Assembly (NCBI GenBank): GCA_017618075.1
Contig: JAFZUY010000040.1
Span: forward strand, 1-43,808
DNA from: Lachnospiraceae bacterium
GTDB taxonomy: Bacteria > Bacillota > Clostridia > Lachnospirales > Lachnospiraceae
DNA: 43,808 nucleotides
Reading direction: 5' to 3'
The position numbers and the translations under genes are program-made. Numbering within the stretch: the stretch's first letter is position 1; each line of letters starts with the position of its first letter. Under the pieces are notes generated by a model, which was not told the origin of the DNA, ran no database searches, and was given only the letters and a program-made list of their open reading frames with translations. Shown in pieces: positions 8,690 through 17,541 of the stretch.

Positions 8690-9859
8690 ATGGCAGAAGT
8701 AGTCAGTGTGCGTTTCCGTACGGCAGGAAAGCTTTATTATTTCGATCCCCTGGATTTTGAAATCAAAAAGGGTGACCATGTAATAGTAGAGACTGCCAGA
8801 GGCATGGAATACGGAACCGTTATCGGAGAAAGAAGAGAAGTTGCGGAAGAGAATATTGTAAGACCCTTAAAGCCGATCCTCAGAATTGCAACAGCAGAGG
8901 ATGACGAAAAGGAAGCAGACAATCTCGCCGTAAGAGAAGAAGCATATAAAATCTGCAAGGAAAAGATTGCAAAGCATGAGCTCCCCATGAAACTGGTGGA
9001 GGCTGAATATACATTCGACCGTAAAAAACTCATGTTTTATTTTACTGCGGACAATCGTATAGATTTCCGTGAACTCGTAAAAGATCTCGCAGCGGTATTT
9101 AAGACCAGAATCGAATTACGCCAGATCGGTGTAAGAGACGAGATTAAATTACTCGGCGGTGTAGGTATGTGTGGCAGAGAATTCTGTTGTCATTCATATC
9201 TTCACGAGTTTGCTCCCGTTTCAATCAAGATGGCAAAAGAACAGAACCTTTCGCTTAACCCGGCCAATGTTTCCGGTGTCTGCGGAAGACTTATGTGCTG
9301 CCTTAAAAACGAAGAGGAAACCTACGAGGAATTAAACAAGACAATGCCCGGCGTGGGCGATACGGTCAAGACTAACGACGGCTTTAACGGTGAAGTTGTA
9401 AGTATCAATGTGCTTAGACAAAAAGTCAGAGTAGTCATTGAGATAAAAGACGAAAAAGAAATCAGAGAATACAACGCTTCCGAGCTCTATTTCAAGAAAA
9501 AATCCCACAAGGATAAAGAAGAGGCTATAAGCGAAGAGGATTTAAAGGCGCTTGAACTTCTTGAAAAGCAGGAACAGGAAGACATTATCGAGACCGAAAG
9601 AGAGCAGGAAGAGGAACAAAAAGAAATCTTGGGCTCTCCCAAGAATGACCGTAATTTTGAGAGAAAGAAATTCGACAAAAAGAACGACAATTCTTTCGAA
9701 GGCAAGGGTAAGAAGAAAGAGAAGAAGGACTGGGAAAAGAACGGTCCCGGACCTCAGAAAGACGATAAAAAGAAATCGGGCAATCCTCAGAAGAAAAGCA
9801 ACGGTCGTTACCACAACAACCGTCGTGAATCAAGACCCAGACGAAACGGTGATGAATAA
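8690..9859 (+). CDS. ricT: PSP1-domain protein RicT (YaaT)
   Basis: The protein is 389 aa. The PSP1 domain contains two cysteine clusters near residues 161-167 (MCGREFCC) and 198-204 (VCGRLMCC). In Bacillus, RicT forms the Ric (Y) complex with RicA and RicF, carries iron-sulfur clusters and controls RNase Y mRNA processing. The fold ends near residue 275. The rest is a highly charged tail, first acidic (about 290-325), then Lys/Arg/Asn-rich, which is longer than in Bacillus and could bind RNA. The gene lies 10 bases after holB and overlaps trmN6 by 8 bases, the conserved Bacillus gene order with yabA missing. Confidence 0.92.
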   Translation: MAEVVSVRFRTAGKLYYFDPLDFEIKKGDHVIVETARGMEYGTVIGERREVAEENIVRPLKPILRIATAEDDEKEADNLAVREEAYKICKEKIAKHELPMKLVEAEYTFDRKKLMFYFTADNRIDFRELVKDLAAVFKTRIELRQIGVRDEIKLLGGVGMCGREFCCHSYLHEFAPVSIKMAKEQNLSLNPANVSGVCGRLMCCLKNEEETYEELNKTMPGVGDTVKTNDGFNGEVVSINVLRQKVRVVIEIKDEKEIREYNASELYFKKKSHKDKEEAISEEDLKALELLEKQEQEDIIETEREQEEEQKEILGSPKNDRNFERKKFDKKNDNSFEGKGKKKEKKDWEKNGPGPQKDDKKKSGNPQKKSNGRYHNNRRESRPRRNGDE

Positions 9860-10592
9860 TTTACTTAAGGAAAACGAAAGAATAGATTCGCTTCAAAGAA
9901 ACGGGTACAGTATAATCCAGAACTCTACCCGTTTTTGTTTTGGTATGGACGCGGTTCTTTTAACAGAGTTTGTAAGACTTAAAAAAGACGACAAAGTCAT
10001 GGACCTCTGCACAGGCACCGGAGTCATTCCGATTCTTTTATCAGCGAAAACAGAAGCAGGGCATTTCACGGCTGTAGAGATTCAGGAAGAAGTGGCCGAC
10101 ATGGCAAAGCGAAGCGTTATTTTAAACAGCCTCGAAGGGAAGATTGAAGTTATCTGCGATGATTTAAACAACTTAAGAGGCATATGCGAAAACGCATCAT
10201 TTGACGCCGTAACGGTGAATCCGCCCTACATGATACCGGGCAAGGCGCTGGTTAATCCCGACGAGAGCAAGGCAGTTGCAAGGCATGAGATAAAATGCAC
10301 CCTAAAAGATGTCTTATCCGTATCATCATTCCTTTTAAAAAACGGCGGCAGATTTTTTATGGTGCATAAACCCGACAGGCTTGACGAAATCATCGTAAAG
10401 ATGAAGGAAGAAAAACTTGAGCCAAAGAGGCTTCGCGTGGTTTACCCGAGAATTGATTCAGAGCCCAACATGATTTTAATCGAAGGTGTCAAATGCGCCA
10501 ACTCAGGCATGAGAGTCGAAAAGCCTTTGATTATTTATGATGAAAACGGTAACTATACACCTGAAGTAAGCAAGATTTACGAGGAAAACTGA
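9852..10592 (+). CDS. trmN6: tRNA1(Val) (adenine(37)-N6)-methyltransferase (YabB/TrmN6)
   Basis: The protein is 246 aa. It has the SAM-binding motif MDLCTGTGVIPILL and the N6-adenine methyltransferase catalytic motif VNPPYM near residues 121-126. It is the YabB type that methylates A37 of tRNA-Val. The same frame is open upstream to 9552, but that part only shadows ricT. The start at 9852 overlaps the ricT stop by 8 bases, which implies translational coupling. Confidence 0.9.
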   Translation: MNNLLKENERIDSLQRNGYSIIQNSTRFCFGMDAVLLTEFVRLKKDDKVMDLCTGTGVIPILLSAKTEAGHFTAVEIQEEVADMAKRSVILNSLEGKIEVICDDLNNLRGICENASFDAVTVNPPYMIPGKALVNPDESKAVARHEIKCTLKDVLSVSSFLLKNGGRFFMVHKPDRLDEIIVKMKEEKLEPKRLRVVYPRIDSEPNMILIEGVKCANSGMRVEKPLIIYDENGNYTPEVSKIYEEN

Positions 10593-11431
10593 TGGCAGGT
10601 ATTTTGTATTTGTGTCCGACTCCGATAGGCAACCTTAAAGACATTTCCGAGCGCGTGCTCGAGACCTTGAGGGAAGCGGATTTAATCGCAGCCGAAGACA
10701 CCAGAAATTCGATGAAACTGATGAACGCTTTTGACATTCATGTGCCGATGACAAGCTACCATGAATACAACAAAACCGAAAAAGCGTACACACTAATCGA
10801 CAAGTTAAAAGAAGGAACAAATATTGCGCTTATTTCCGACGCAGGCACGCCCGGCATCTCCGATCCCGGCGAAGTGCTTGTGAAAATGTGCCATGAAGAG
10901 GGCATAAAAGTCACATCCTTACCCGGCCCCTGCGCCTGCATCACGGCATTAACGCTTTCGGGCTTTTCCACAAGAAGATTTTCCTTTGAGGGATTTCTTC
11001 CTTCGGATAAAAAAGAGCGTAAAGAAGTCCTTGAAGATCTTAAAAAAGAATACCGCACATTTATTATTTATGAGGCACCCCATCATCTTAAGGGCACTCT
11101 CGAAGAATTAAAAGAAGCATTAGGCGGCGAGAGAAAAATCGCAGTCTGCAGGGAACTGACCAAAAAATTCGAGGAAGTTTTGCGCTTCGATCTTGAGGGC
11201 GCAGCCCTCTTTTATGAGAAAAACGAGCCCAAGGGCGAATTCGTGCTTGTCCTCGAAGGCCTGGACAGAAATGCCGAAAAAGAAAAGATTCAGAAAAACT
11301 GGCAGGAAATGTCTGTTGAGGACCATATGAAGATTTATCTGGACGCCGGAATGGACAAAAAAGAAGCCATGAAAGCCGTCGCAAAAGACCGAGGCGTCTC
11401 CAAAAGCGAAGTTTACAATGCTTTGCTGTAA
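10592..11431 (+). CDS. rsmI: 16S rRNA (cytidine(1402)-2'-O)-methyltransferase
   Basis: The protein is 279 aa, the usual size for RsmI, a tetrapyrrole-methylase-fold enzyme that methylates C1402 of 16S rRNA in the decoding centre. Family motifs are LYLCPTPIGNLKDISER at the N terminus, EDTRNS near residue 34, ISDAGTPGISDPG near 80-92, and a C-terminal helical domain. Its ATG shares one base with the trmN6 stop codon (TGATG). The Bacillus gene yazA, usually between the two, is absent. Confidence 0.95.
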   Translation: MAGILYLCPTPIGNLKDISERVLETLREADLIAAEDTRNSMKLMNAFDIHVPMTSYHEYNKTEKAYTLIDKLKEGTNIALISDAGTPGISDPGEVLVKMCHEEGIKVTSLPGPCACITALTLSGFSTRRFSFEGFLPSDKKERKEVLEDLKKEYRTFIIYEAPHHLKGTLEELKEALGGERKIAVCRELTKKFEEVLRFDLEGAALFYEKNEPKGEFVLVLEGLDRNAEKEKIQKNWQEMSVEDHMKIYLDAGMDKKEAMKAVAKDRGVSKSEVYNALL

Positions 11432-11480
11432 AGTATCTTAAAACGATTTGTGAAGTTTCTGTAAATATATAAATTTGTGG

Positions 11481-11509
11481 TTGACAAAGAAATTTACTGA
11501 TAATATACT
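11481..11509 (+). promoter_or_regulatory. strong sigma-A promoter of acpP
   Basis: A perfect TTGACA (11481-11486), a 17-base spacer and TATACT (11504-11509) lie 56 bases upstream of the acpP start. Confidence 0.85.
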
Positions 11510-11564
11510 CATAGTCGTTAAGGCTAGACTAAAAATATTATTAATATAAAAATGAGGTGTCACA

Positions 11565-11798
11565 ATGCTTGATAAAATAAAAGAGATTATAATTGAACAG
11601 CTTAATCTTCAGGGAGTTGAAATCACAGAGGAAACATCTTTTAAGGATGACCTTGGCGCAGACTCTCTTGATTTGTTTGAACTTGTAATGGCATTCGAAG
11701 AAGAATTCGGAATCGAAATGCCCCAGGATGATCTTGAGAATATCGAGACAGTCGGCGATGTTATCAAACTTTTAAAGGATACAGGTATCAACGACTAA
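11565..11798 (+). CDS. acpP: acyl carrier protein
   Basis: The 77-aa acidic protein contains the phosphopantetheine attachment motif [19 protein letters not shown] with the modified Ser near residue 37. ACP carries acyl chains for fatty-acid and phospholipid synthesis in the cytoplasm. It has its own promoter, a good GAGGTG ribosome-binding site and its own terminator, so it is expressed alone. The usual plsX/fabD/fabG neighbours are absent here. Confidence 0.96.
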   Translation: MLDKIKEIIIEQLNLQGVEITEETSFKDDLGADSLDLFELVMAFEEEFGIEMPQDDLENIETVGDVIKLLKDTGIND

Positions 11799-11822
11799 TC
11801 TTCTCATAAAAGATAAAAATAC

Positions 11823-11850
11823 AAGAACCGGAGCATTTCGGTTCTTTTTT
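11823..11850 (+). terminator. intrinsic terminator of acpP
   Basis: An 8-bp stem AAGAACCG/CGGTTCTT with an 8-base loop runs into a T tract. Confidence 0.88.
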
Positions 11851-11857
11851 CTTTTTC

Positions 11858-11886
11858 TTGATTATGAAACCGATTTTTATTATAAT
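11858..11886 (+). promoter_or_regulatory. promoter of the DUF1846 gene
   Basis: TTGATT (11858-11863), a 17-base spacer and a perfect TATAAT (11881-11886) lie just after the acpP terminator. Confidence 0.75.
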
Positions 11887-11912
11887 TAAAGAGATTTTGA
11901 AAAGGGGTAAGC

Positions 11913-13400
11913 ATGATGAACAAAATTGGCTTTGACAACGATAAATATCTTAAATTGCAGTCTGAAAAAATCAAAGAGAGAATAGACTTTTTCGGAGGCA
12001 AACTTTATCTTGAATTCGGAGGCAAACTTTTCGACGACTACCACGCATCCAGAGTACTTCCGGGATTTAAGCCCGACAGTAAAATCAAGATGCTCTCACA
12101 GTTAAAAGACGAGGCAGAAATCGTAATCGTTATTTCCGCCGCAGACATCGAAAAGAACAAAATGCGTGCAGACCTCGGCATCACATATGATGTTGATGTT
12201 TTAAGATTAATCGATGCATTCAGAGGCTACGGCCTTTATGTCGGCAGCGTCTGTTTAACACATTTTGCATCACAGCCCAGCGCAGTAGCTTATCAGAAGA
12301 AGCTTGAGTCGCTCGGACTTAAGGTTTACAGACATTATCCTATCGCAGGTTATCCTTCCAATATTCCTCTAATAGTTAGTGATGAGGGATACGGAAAGAA
12401 TGATTATATCGAAACCACACGTTCACTCGTCGTAATCACGGCGCCGGGACCCGGATCGGGCAAGATGGCAACATGTCTTTCCCAGCTTTATCATGAATAC
12501 AAGAGAGGCATCAAAGCGGGTTATGCGAAGTATGAGACCTTCCCTATCTGGAATCTCCCTCTTAAACATCCCGTAAACCTTGCATACGAAGCTGCTACGG
12601 CAGACCTTCAGGATGTTAACATGATTGACCCGTTCCATCTTGAAGCATACGGCATTACGACAGTTAACTACAACAGAGACGTGGAAGTATTCCCCGTACT
12701 TAACGCAATGTTTGACAAGATCATCGGCGAATCACCCTACAAATCACCGACCGACATGGGCGTTAACATGGCGGGTTTCGGCATCATCGATGATGATGTT
12801 GTAAGCGAGGCTTCCAAACAGGAAATTATCAGAAGATATTACAGTGCTCTTTGCCAGCGAAGACAGGGTATAGCAGACGATGAAGAGTGCTTAAAGATAG
12901 AGCTTCTTATGAAGCAGGCGGGAATCACAGTGGACGACCGCAAGGTTGTATCCGCAGCCAAGGTTAAGGCAGAAGCTACAGGCGAACCTGCTGCAGCCAT
13001 CGAACTTCCCGACGGCAGAATTATCACCGGAAAGACGAGCGAACTGCTCGGACCTTCCAGTGCAATGCTTTTAAATGCATTAAAAGCACTTGCAGGAATC
13101 GATGACGATAAGGAGCTTATTAAGGCTACCACATTAGGTCCCATCCAGGATCTTAAGGTAAACCATTTAGGTAACAGAAACCCCAGACTTCATACGGATG
13201 AAGTTTTAATCGCTCTTTCGATATGTGCGGCAGAAGATCCTGACGCAAGGGCGGCAATCGAACAGATTCATAATCTCAGGGGTTCAGAGGTGCATTCAAG
13301 TGTGATTCTTTCACACGTGGATAAAAATGTATTCAGGAAGCTAGGGGTAAATTTAACATGCGAACCTGTATACGAAACTAAATCACTATACCACAAATAG
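11913..13400 (+). CDS. DUF1846 domain-containing protein
   Basis: The 495-aa protein begins [20 protein letters not shown] and contains [20 protein letters not shown] and [19 protein letters not shown], both characteristic of the DUF1846 family of Firmicutes. The second segment looks like a P-loop (GPGSGKMAT near residues 177-185), so nucleotide binding is likely. The biochemical role is not known to me. Translation may start at 11913 or 11916; an AAGGGG site fits either. It has its own promoter and is followed after 13 bases by the AIM24-like gene, so the two probably form an operon. Confidence 0.9.
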   Translation: MMNKIGFDNDKYLKLQSEKIKERIDFFGGKLYLEFGGKLFDDYHASRVLPGFKPDSKIKMLSQLKDEAEIVIVISAADIEKNKMRADLGITYDVDVLRLIDAFRGYGLYVGSVCLTHFASQPSAVAYQKKLESLGLKVYRHYPIAGYPSNIPLIVSDEGYGKNDYIETTRSLVVITAPGPGSGKMATCLSQLYHEYKRGIKAGYAKYETFPIWNLPLKHPVNLAYEAATADLQDVNMIDPFHLEAYGITTVNYNRDVEVFPVLNAMFDKIIGESPYKSPTDMGVNMAGFGIIDDDVVSEASKQEIIRRYYSALCQRRQGIADDEECLKIELLMKQAGITVDDRKVVSAAKVKAEATGEPAAAIELPDGRIITGKTSELLGPSSAMLLNALKALAGIDDDKELIKATTLGPIQDLKVNHLGNRNPRLHTDEVLIALSICAAEDPDARAAIEQIHNLRGSEVHSSVILSHVDKNVFRKLGVNLTCEPVYETKSLYHK

Positions 13401-13413
13401 GAGGGGTAATTTT

Positions 13414-14094
13414 ATGAAGTACGAAATCAAAGGCGATCCGTTTCCCGTTGTAATTTGCAACCTTGATGCGGGTGAAGATGTTAAGTGTCAGAAAGGTGCT
13501 ATGGCTTGGATGACTCCCAACATGGACATGAAGACACAGACAGGCGGTTTAGGAAAGATGTTCGGTAAGGCTCTTACCGGAGAATCCATGTTCGAAAACA
13601 TTTACACTGCAGCTAACGGAGAAGGAATGATTGCATTCACAAGCGGTGTTCCCGGAAAGATCCTTGCAGTTAAGCTTGAAGGCGGCAAGACAATCGTGGC
13701 TCAGAAGAAGTCATTCCTTGCATCTTCAACATCAATCGAAATGGAAACATCATTCCAGAAGAAATTCGGCGCAGGCCTTCTTGGCGGCGAAGGATTTATC
13801 ATGCAGAAGTTCTCAGGTAACGGAGATTTGTTCCTTGAAATCGACGGTTCTATGATCGAATATGAACTTGCAGCAGGTCAGGTAATGTTAGTTGATACCG
13901 GTTCTCTTGCAGCTATGGAAGGTTCAGTTAATATGGATATCGAGTCCGTTAAGGGCGGCTTAGGCAATAAGCTCGTTGGTGGTGAAGGCTTCTTCAATAC
14001 CAAGCTCACAGGACCCGGAAAAGTTTGGTTACAGACAATGCCTGTATCTCAGCTTGCTGAGGCTATCAGACCTTTCATTCCTACAGGAAGATAA
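13414..14094 (+). CDS. TIGR00266/AIM24 family protein
   Basis: The 226-aa protein lacks a signal peptide or membrane segment and is rich in Gly and beta-strand-forming residues. It has internal repeats such as GEGFIMQKFSGNGDLFLEI and GEGFFNTKLTGPGKVWLQ, the pattern of the AIM24/TIGR00266 beta-helix family. The cellular role in bacteria is undefined. It has an excellent GGAGGGG ribosome-binding site and codon usage suggesting good expression. It follows the DUF1846 gene at 13 bases. Confidence 0.88.
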   Translation: MKYEIKGDPFPVVICNLDAGEDVKCQKGAMAWMTPNMDMKTQTGGLGKMFGKALTGESMFENIYTAANGEGMIAFTSGVPGKILAVKLEGGKTIVAQKKSFLASSTSIEMETSFQKKFGAGLLGGEGFIMQKFSGNGDLFLEIDGSMIEYELAAGQVMLVDTGSLAAMEGSVNMDIESVKGGLGNKLVGGEGFFNTKLTGPGKVWLQTMPVSQLAEAIRPFIPTGR

Positions 14095-14125
14095 TCTTTT
14101 ACGTTTTGGTTACTTTCGACTAAAT

Positions 14126-14153
14126 CGGACCGGGCTAAAATCAGTCCGGTCCG
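14126..14153 (+). terminator. terminator-like hairpin after the AIM24-like gene
   Basis: CGGACCGG and CCGGTCCG pair perfectly, extended by a G:T, C-G and T-A pair to an 11-bp stem with a 6-base loop. The following T tract is poor (TATTTCG), so it may act as an mRNA-stabilising or partial terminator. Confidence 0.6.
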
Positions 14154-14166
14154 TATTTCGTAAAAC

Positions 14167-14197
14167 GGTGGCTGGCTCCTTTAGGTGCCTGCCTCCT
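14167..14197 (+). repeat. short near-palindromic repeat, two units
   Basis: Two variant copies of a 13-base unit (GGTGCCTGGCTCC type) are joined by TTTA. They share the block CTGGCTCCTTTAGGTGCCTG with the cluster at 17497-17527. The two units pair with each other through GG, GCC/GGC and CC blocks separated by T:T mismatches. The repeat ends 12 bases before the start codon of the next gene. Confidence 0.75.
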
Positions 14198-14209
14198 AAA
14201 AGAGATGAT

Positions 14210-15436
14210 ATGAAAACTTTAAAGATTTTTGACACGGATGCCTTCGTGGATACAAACGAAGCAACCATCCTCACATGCGAAAAATCGAATAAAGAAGGCT
14301 ATGAAGATTGTTATGAAGTGATTACCGATTCGACGATTTTTGCTCCCGAAGGCGGCGGGCAGAAATGCGACGAAGGATTTTTTGGAGAGTCAATCGTAAA
14401 AGACGTACAGGAAATCGACGGTGAAATTATTCACTTCCTTGAAAATGAAATTAAGGCAGGAACGAAAGTACTGCAAAAGATAGATATGAATCTTCGTTTC
14501 AGACGAATGCAGAATCACAATGCAGAGCACCTAATCTGTGGCCTGATTCACAAGAAATTCGGGTATGATAATGTCGGCTTTCATCTTTCCGAATTAAGAA
14601 GAGATGACGGAAGTATTGTCAGTATTGAAGCGATAATGGATGTAGACGGACCGGTTTCGGCAGAGGCCCTAAAAGAAATAGAAATGAAAGCCAATGTGGC
14701 CATTTCCGAAAACGTGCCGATTTATGCGATTTTACCGAGCAGTGAAGAGGCTGAAAAGATAAGCTATCGAAGCAAACTCGACATAAGCGAAAACTTAAGG
14801 CTTGTAATAATAGACGGTTATGATGTTTGCGCCTGCTGTGCTCCGTGCCTTGACTCAAGCGCACAGATACAGCTTGTAAAAATAGTTGATTTCTTCCCTC
14901 ACCGAGGCGGCATGAGATTAACGCTTAAAGCGGGAATCGACGCCGTAAAAGATTACATCGCTCTTCACGACGACAATAAAAACACAATGAAAATCCTCTC
15001 CTGCGAAAGAGGCAGATGCGCCGAGGCAGCAGAGAGAATGAATGTTAAGCTGACCGAAGCTCACGAAGAAAAAGTATCTCTTAAAAGACAGATAACCGTG
15101 ATGCTCGAAAAAGAACTTAAAAACACCATTCGAATGCAGGGGTCAAAATACATAGTTTATTTCGCGGATTCGATAGATGAAATTCAGGCAAGGGCACTTA
15201 TAAACGACAATGTCGCAGAAGCCGAAAAGGTTATCGTTGTAATGTTTGACAAGAAAGACGATACCTACAGATTCGTGGCAGGAAAGAACGAAAACCTTAC
15301 CGACATTTTACTTAGAGAACTTGCATACAAAATGAGAGAAAACCTAAATGCCAGAGGCGGCGGAAGCGAGCAGATGATTCAGGGAAGCGTAACTTCCGAT
15401 GGTGAAACTATAAAGAAATTCTTTGATTCACTCTAA
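14210..15436 (+). CDS. AlaX-like alanyl-tRNA editing protein with DHHA1-like C terminus
   Basis: The 408-aa protein resembles the editing and C-terminal parts of alanyl-tRNA synthetase with no aminoacylation domain. FAPEGGGQKCDEG near residues 44-56 matches the editing-domain entry. NHNAEHLI near residues 101-108 supplies the HxxxH zinc pair. The second pair, normally CxxxH, reads CCAPC near residues 208-212, so a Cys replaces the His. The C-terminal 170 residues include a coiled segment and end with the NARGGGSEQMIQG signature of DHHA1. It probably removes Ser or Gly from mischarged tRNA-Ala. The open frame extends upstream to 13976, but the ATG at 14210 starts the recognisable domain. Confidence 0.83.
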   Translation: MKTLKIFDTDAFVDTNEATILTCEKSNKEGYEDCYEVITDSTIFAPEGGGQKCDEGFFGESIVKDVQEIDGEIIHFLENEIKAGTKVLQKIDMNLRFRRMQNHNAEHLICGLIHKKFGYDNVGFHLSELRRDDGSIVSIEAIMDVDGPVSAEALKEIEMKANVAISENVPIYAILPSSEEAEKISYRSKLDISENLRLVIIDGYDVCACCAPCLDSSAQIQLVKIVDFFPHRGGMRLTLKAGIDAVKDYIALHDDNKNTMKILSCERGRCAEAAERMNVKLTEAHEEKVSLKRQITVMLEKELKNTIRMQGSKYIVYFADSIDEIQARALINDNVAEAEKVIVVMFDKKDDTYRFVAGKNENLTDILLRELAYKMRENLNARGGGSEQMIQGSVTSDGETIKKFFDSL

Positions 15437-15475
15437 AACCGCTTGGGCGAAGAAAGATACAGGAAGGAAGATAAA

Positions 15476-17446
15476 ATGGAAAACAAAAAGTATTACATTA
15501 CAACGGCAATTGCATATACATCCGGCAAGCCGCATATAGGCAACAGCTATGAGATTGTGCTCGCAGACTGTATTGCCAGATTTAAAAGAAAACAGGGTTA
15601 TGATGTTTTCTTCCAGACCGGAACCGATGAGCACGGTCAGAAAATCGAGTTAAAGGCTGAAGAAGCAGGCGTTACACCCAAGGCTTTCGTAGACGGTGTG
15701 GCAGGAGAAATCAAAGACATCTGCAAATGTCTTAACATTTCCTATGACCATTTCATCAGAACCACAGATGATTATCATGAAAAACAGGTCCAGAAAATGT
15801 TCAAGAAATTTTATGAGCAGGGCGATATTTACAAGGGCTCATACGAAGGTCTTTACTGTACTCCCTGTGAATCCTTCTGGACACAGGCTCAGCTTGTAGA
15901 CGGCAAATGTCCCGACTGCGGCAGAGAAGTAAAAGCAGCAAAAGAGGAAGCTTATTTCTTCAAGATGAGCAAATATGCAGACAGACTCATTGAGCACATC
16001 AACACTCATCCCGAGTTTATTCAGCCCGTATCCAGAAAGAACGAAATGATGAACAACTTCCTTCTTCCCGGACTTCAGGATCTCTGCGTTTCAAGAACAT
16101 CCTTCAAATGGGGCATCCCCGTTGATTTTGATGACAAGCATGTTGTATATGTATGGCTTGATGCGCTTTCAAACTATATCACGGGCATAGGCTACGATGC
16201 AGACGGTAACAGCAGCGAACAGTATAAAAAATACTGGCCAGCAGATCTTCACTTAATCGGCAAGGATATCGTAAGATTCCATACGATTTACTGGCCCATC
16301 TTCTTGATGGCACTCGGCGAGCCACTGCCCAAGCAGGTATTCGGCCATCCCTGGCTTCTTGCCGGCGACGGAAAGATGAGTAAATCCAGAGGCAACGTAA
16401 TTTATGCGGATGACCTTGCAGCATTCTTCGGAGTTGATGCGGTCAGATACTTCATGGTTCACGAGATGCCTTACGAAAACGACGGCTCCATCACATGGGA
16501 CTTAATGACAGAGAGAGTTAACGCAGATCTTGCGAATATTTTAGGAAACCTCGTTAACAGAACAATCTCCATGAGCAACAAGTACTTTGGCGGAATCGTT
16601 GAAGACAAGGGCGCAGCAGAAGCTGTTGACGAAGATCTTAAAAAAGTCGCTACCGAAGCTTATGCAAAGGTATGCGCCAAGATGGAAGACTTAAGGGCAG
16701 CAGACGCAATTACGGAAATCTTCACACTCTTTAAGAGATGTAACAAATATATCGACGAGACAGAACCCTGGGTACTTGCAAAGGATGAGGCTAAAAAAGA
16801 CAGACTCGCAACTGTTCTTTACAACCTTACGGAGAGCATCACAATCGGTGCGTCTCTTTTATGGCCTTTCCTTCCCGAGACCGCAGAAAAGATTGTCGCT
16901 CAGCTTAACACAAGTATCAGAGATTACGACAAGCTCGGCGAATTCGGCCTTTACGCAAACGGCACAAAGGTTACGGAGAAGCCTGAAATTCTTTTCGCAC
17001 GTCTTGATATCAACGACGTATATGCAGAGGCAGCAAGAATCGCAGCCATTCAGAAAGCTGAAGCAGGCGTAACAGAAGAAGCCGAAGCAGAAGAAAATGC
17101 AATCGAAGTTAAGCTTAAAGATGAGATCACATATGATGATTTTGCGAAAATGCAGTTCGTTGTGGGTGAAATCGTAAAATGTGAGGAAGTTCCCAAATCA
17201 AAGAAACTTCTCTGCTCACAAGTAAAAATCGGTAATATGACAAGACAGATTGTTTCGGGTATCAAGCAGTACTACAAGCCCGAGGAAATGGTCGGCAAGA
17301 AAGTAATGGTACTACTTAACTTAAAGCCCGCAACACTTGCAGGCGTAGTTTCCGAAGGAATGTTACTCTGCGCAGAAGACGAAAACGGCAATCTTGCACT
17401 TGTTTCTCCCGAAAAGGAAATGCCTTCGGGAGCTGAAATCTGCTAA
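15476..17446 (+). CDS. metG: methionyl-tRNA synthetase with C-terminal tRNA-binding domain
   Basis: The 656-aa class I synthetase charges tRNA-Met. The HIGH-like motif is PHIGNSYEI near residues 20-28. A zinc knuckle CTPC with CPDC lies near 127-147. KMSKS lies near 299-303 in GDGKMSKSRGN. The C-terminal 100 residues (from DFAKMQFVVGEIVKCEEVP) form the EMAPII/Trbp111-type dimerising tRNA-binding domain. AGGAAGGA at 15461-15468 supports the ATG at 15476 over an earlier in-frame codon. In Bacillus, metS also lies near rsmI, so the neighbourhood is partly conserved. Confidence 0.96.
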   Translation: MENKKYYITTAIAYTSGKPHIGNSYEIVLADCIARFKRKQGYDVFFQTGTDEHGQKIELKAEEAGVTPKAFVDGVAGEIKDICKCLNISYDHFIRTTDDYHEKQVQKMFKKFYEQGDIYKGSYEGLYCTPCESFWTQAQLVDGKCPDCGREVKAAKEEAYFFKMSKYADRLIEHINTHPEFIQPVSRKNEMMNNFLLPGLQDLCVSRTSFKWGIPVDFDDKHVVYVWLDALSNYITGIGYDADGNSSEQYKKYWPADLHLIGKDIVRFHTIYWPIFLMALGEPLPKQVFGHPWLLAGDGKMSKSRGNVIYADDLAAFFGVDAVRYFMVHEMPYENDGSITWDLMTERVNADLANILGNLVNRTISMSNKYFGGIVEDKGAAEAVDEDLKKVATEAYAKVCAKMEDLRAADAITEIFTLFKRCNKYIDETEPWVLAKDEAKKDRLATVLYNLTESITIGASLLWPFLPETAEKIVAQLNTSIRDYDKLGEFGLYANGTKVTEKPEILFARLDINDVYAEAARIAAIQKAEAGVTEEAEAEENAIEVKLKDEITYDDFAKMQFVVGEIVKCEEVPKSKKLLCSQVKIGNMTRQIVSGIKQYYKPEEMVGKKVMVLLNLKPATLAGVVSEGMLLCAEDENGNLALVSPEKEMPSGAEIC

Positions 17447-17451
17447 ATTAA

Positions 17452-17496
17452 CGGGGTGCCGGGCTCACAAAGAGTGCCTGGCTCCCCGATTTTTTT
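17452..17496 (+). terminator. metG terminator built from repeat units
   Basis: CGGGG (17452-17456) pairs with CCCCG (17484-17488). The inner arms, two divergent copies of the GTGCCTGGCTC repeat, continue the stem with T:T mismatches to a 7-base loop, and seven T residues follow at 17490-17496. The repeats thus supply a working terminator shape. Confidence 0.75.
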
Positions 17497-17527
17497 GGTG
17501 CCTGGCTCCTTTAGGTGCCTGGCTCCA
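17455..17527 (+). repeat. cluster of four GGTGCCTGGCTCC-type repeats
   Basis: Four copies start near 17455, 17474, 17497 and 17514. The last two are identical at 13 bases and separated by TTTA, as in the 14167 cluster. Each unit is self-complementary except for three T positions. Whether it is dispersed elsewhere in the genome cannot be seen here. Confidence 0.8.
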
Positions 17528-17541
17528 CAGGTTAAGAGAAA

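Noticed and set aside
9552-9851. 300-base N-terminal extension of the trmN6 frame
   Set aside because: It is the +1 shadow of the repetitive ricT tail, rich in Arg and Lys; the methyltransferase begins at 9852 with stop/start overlap.
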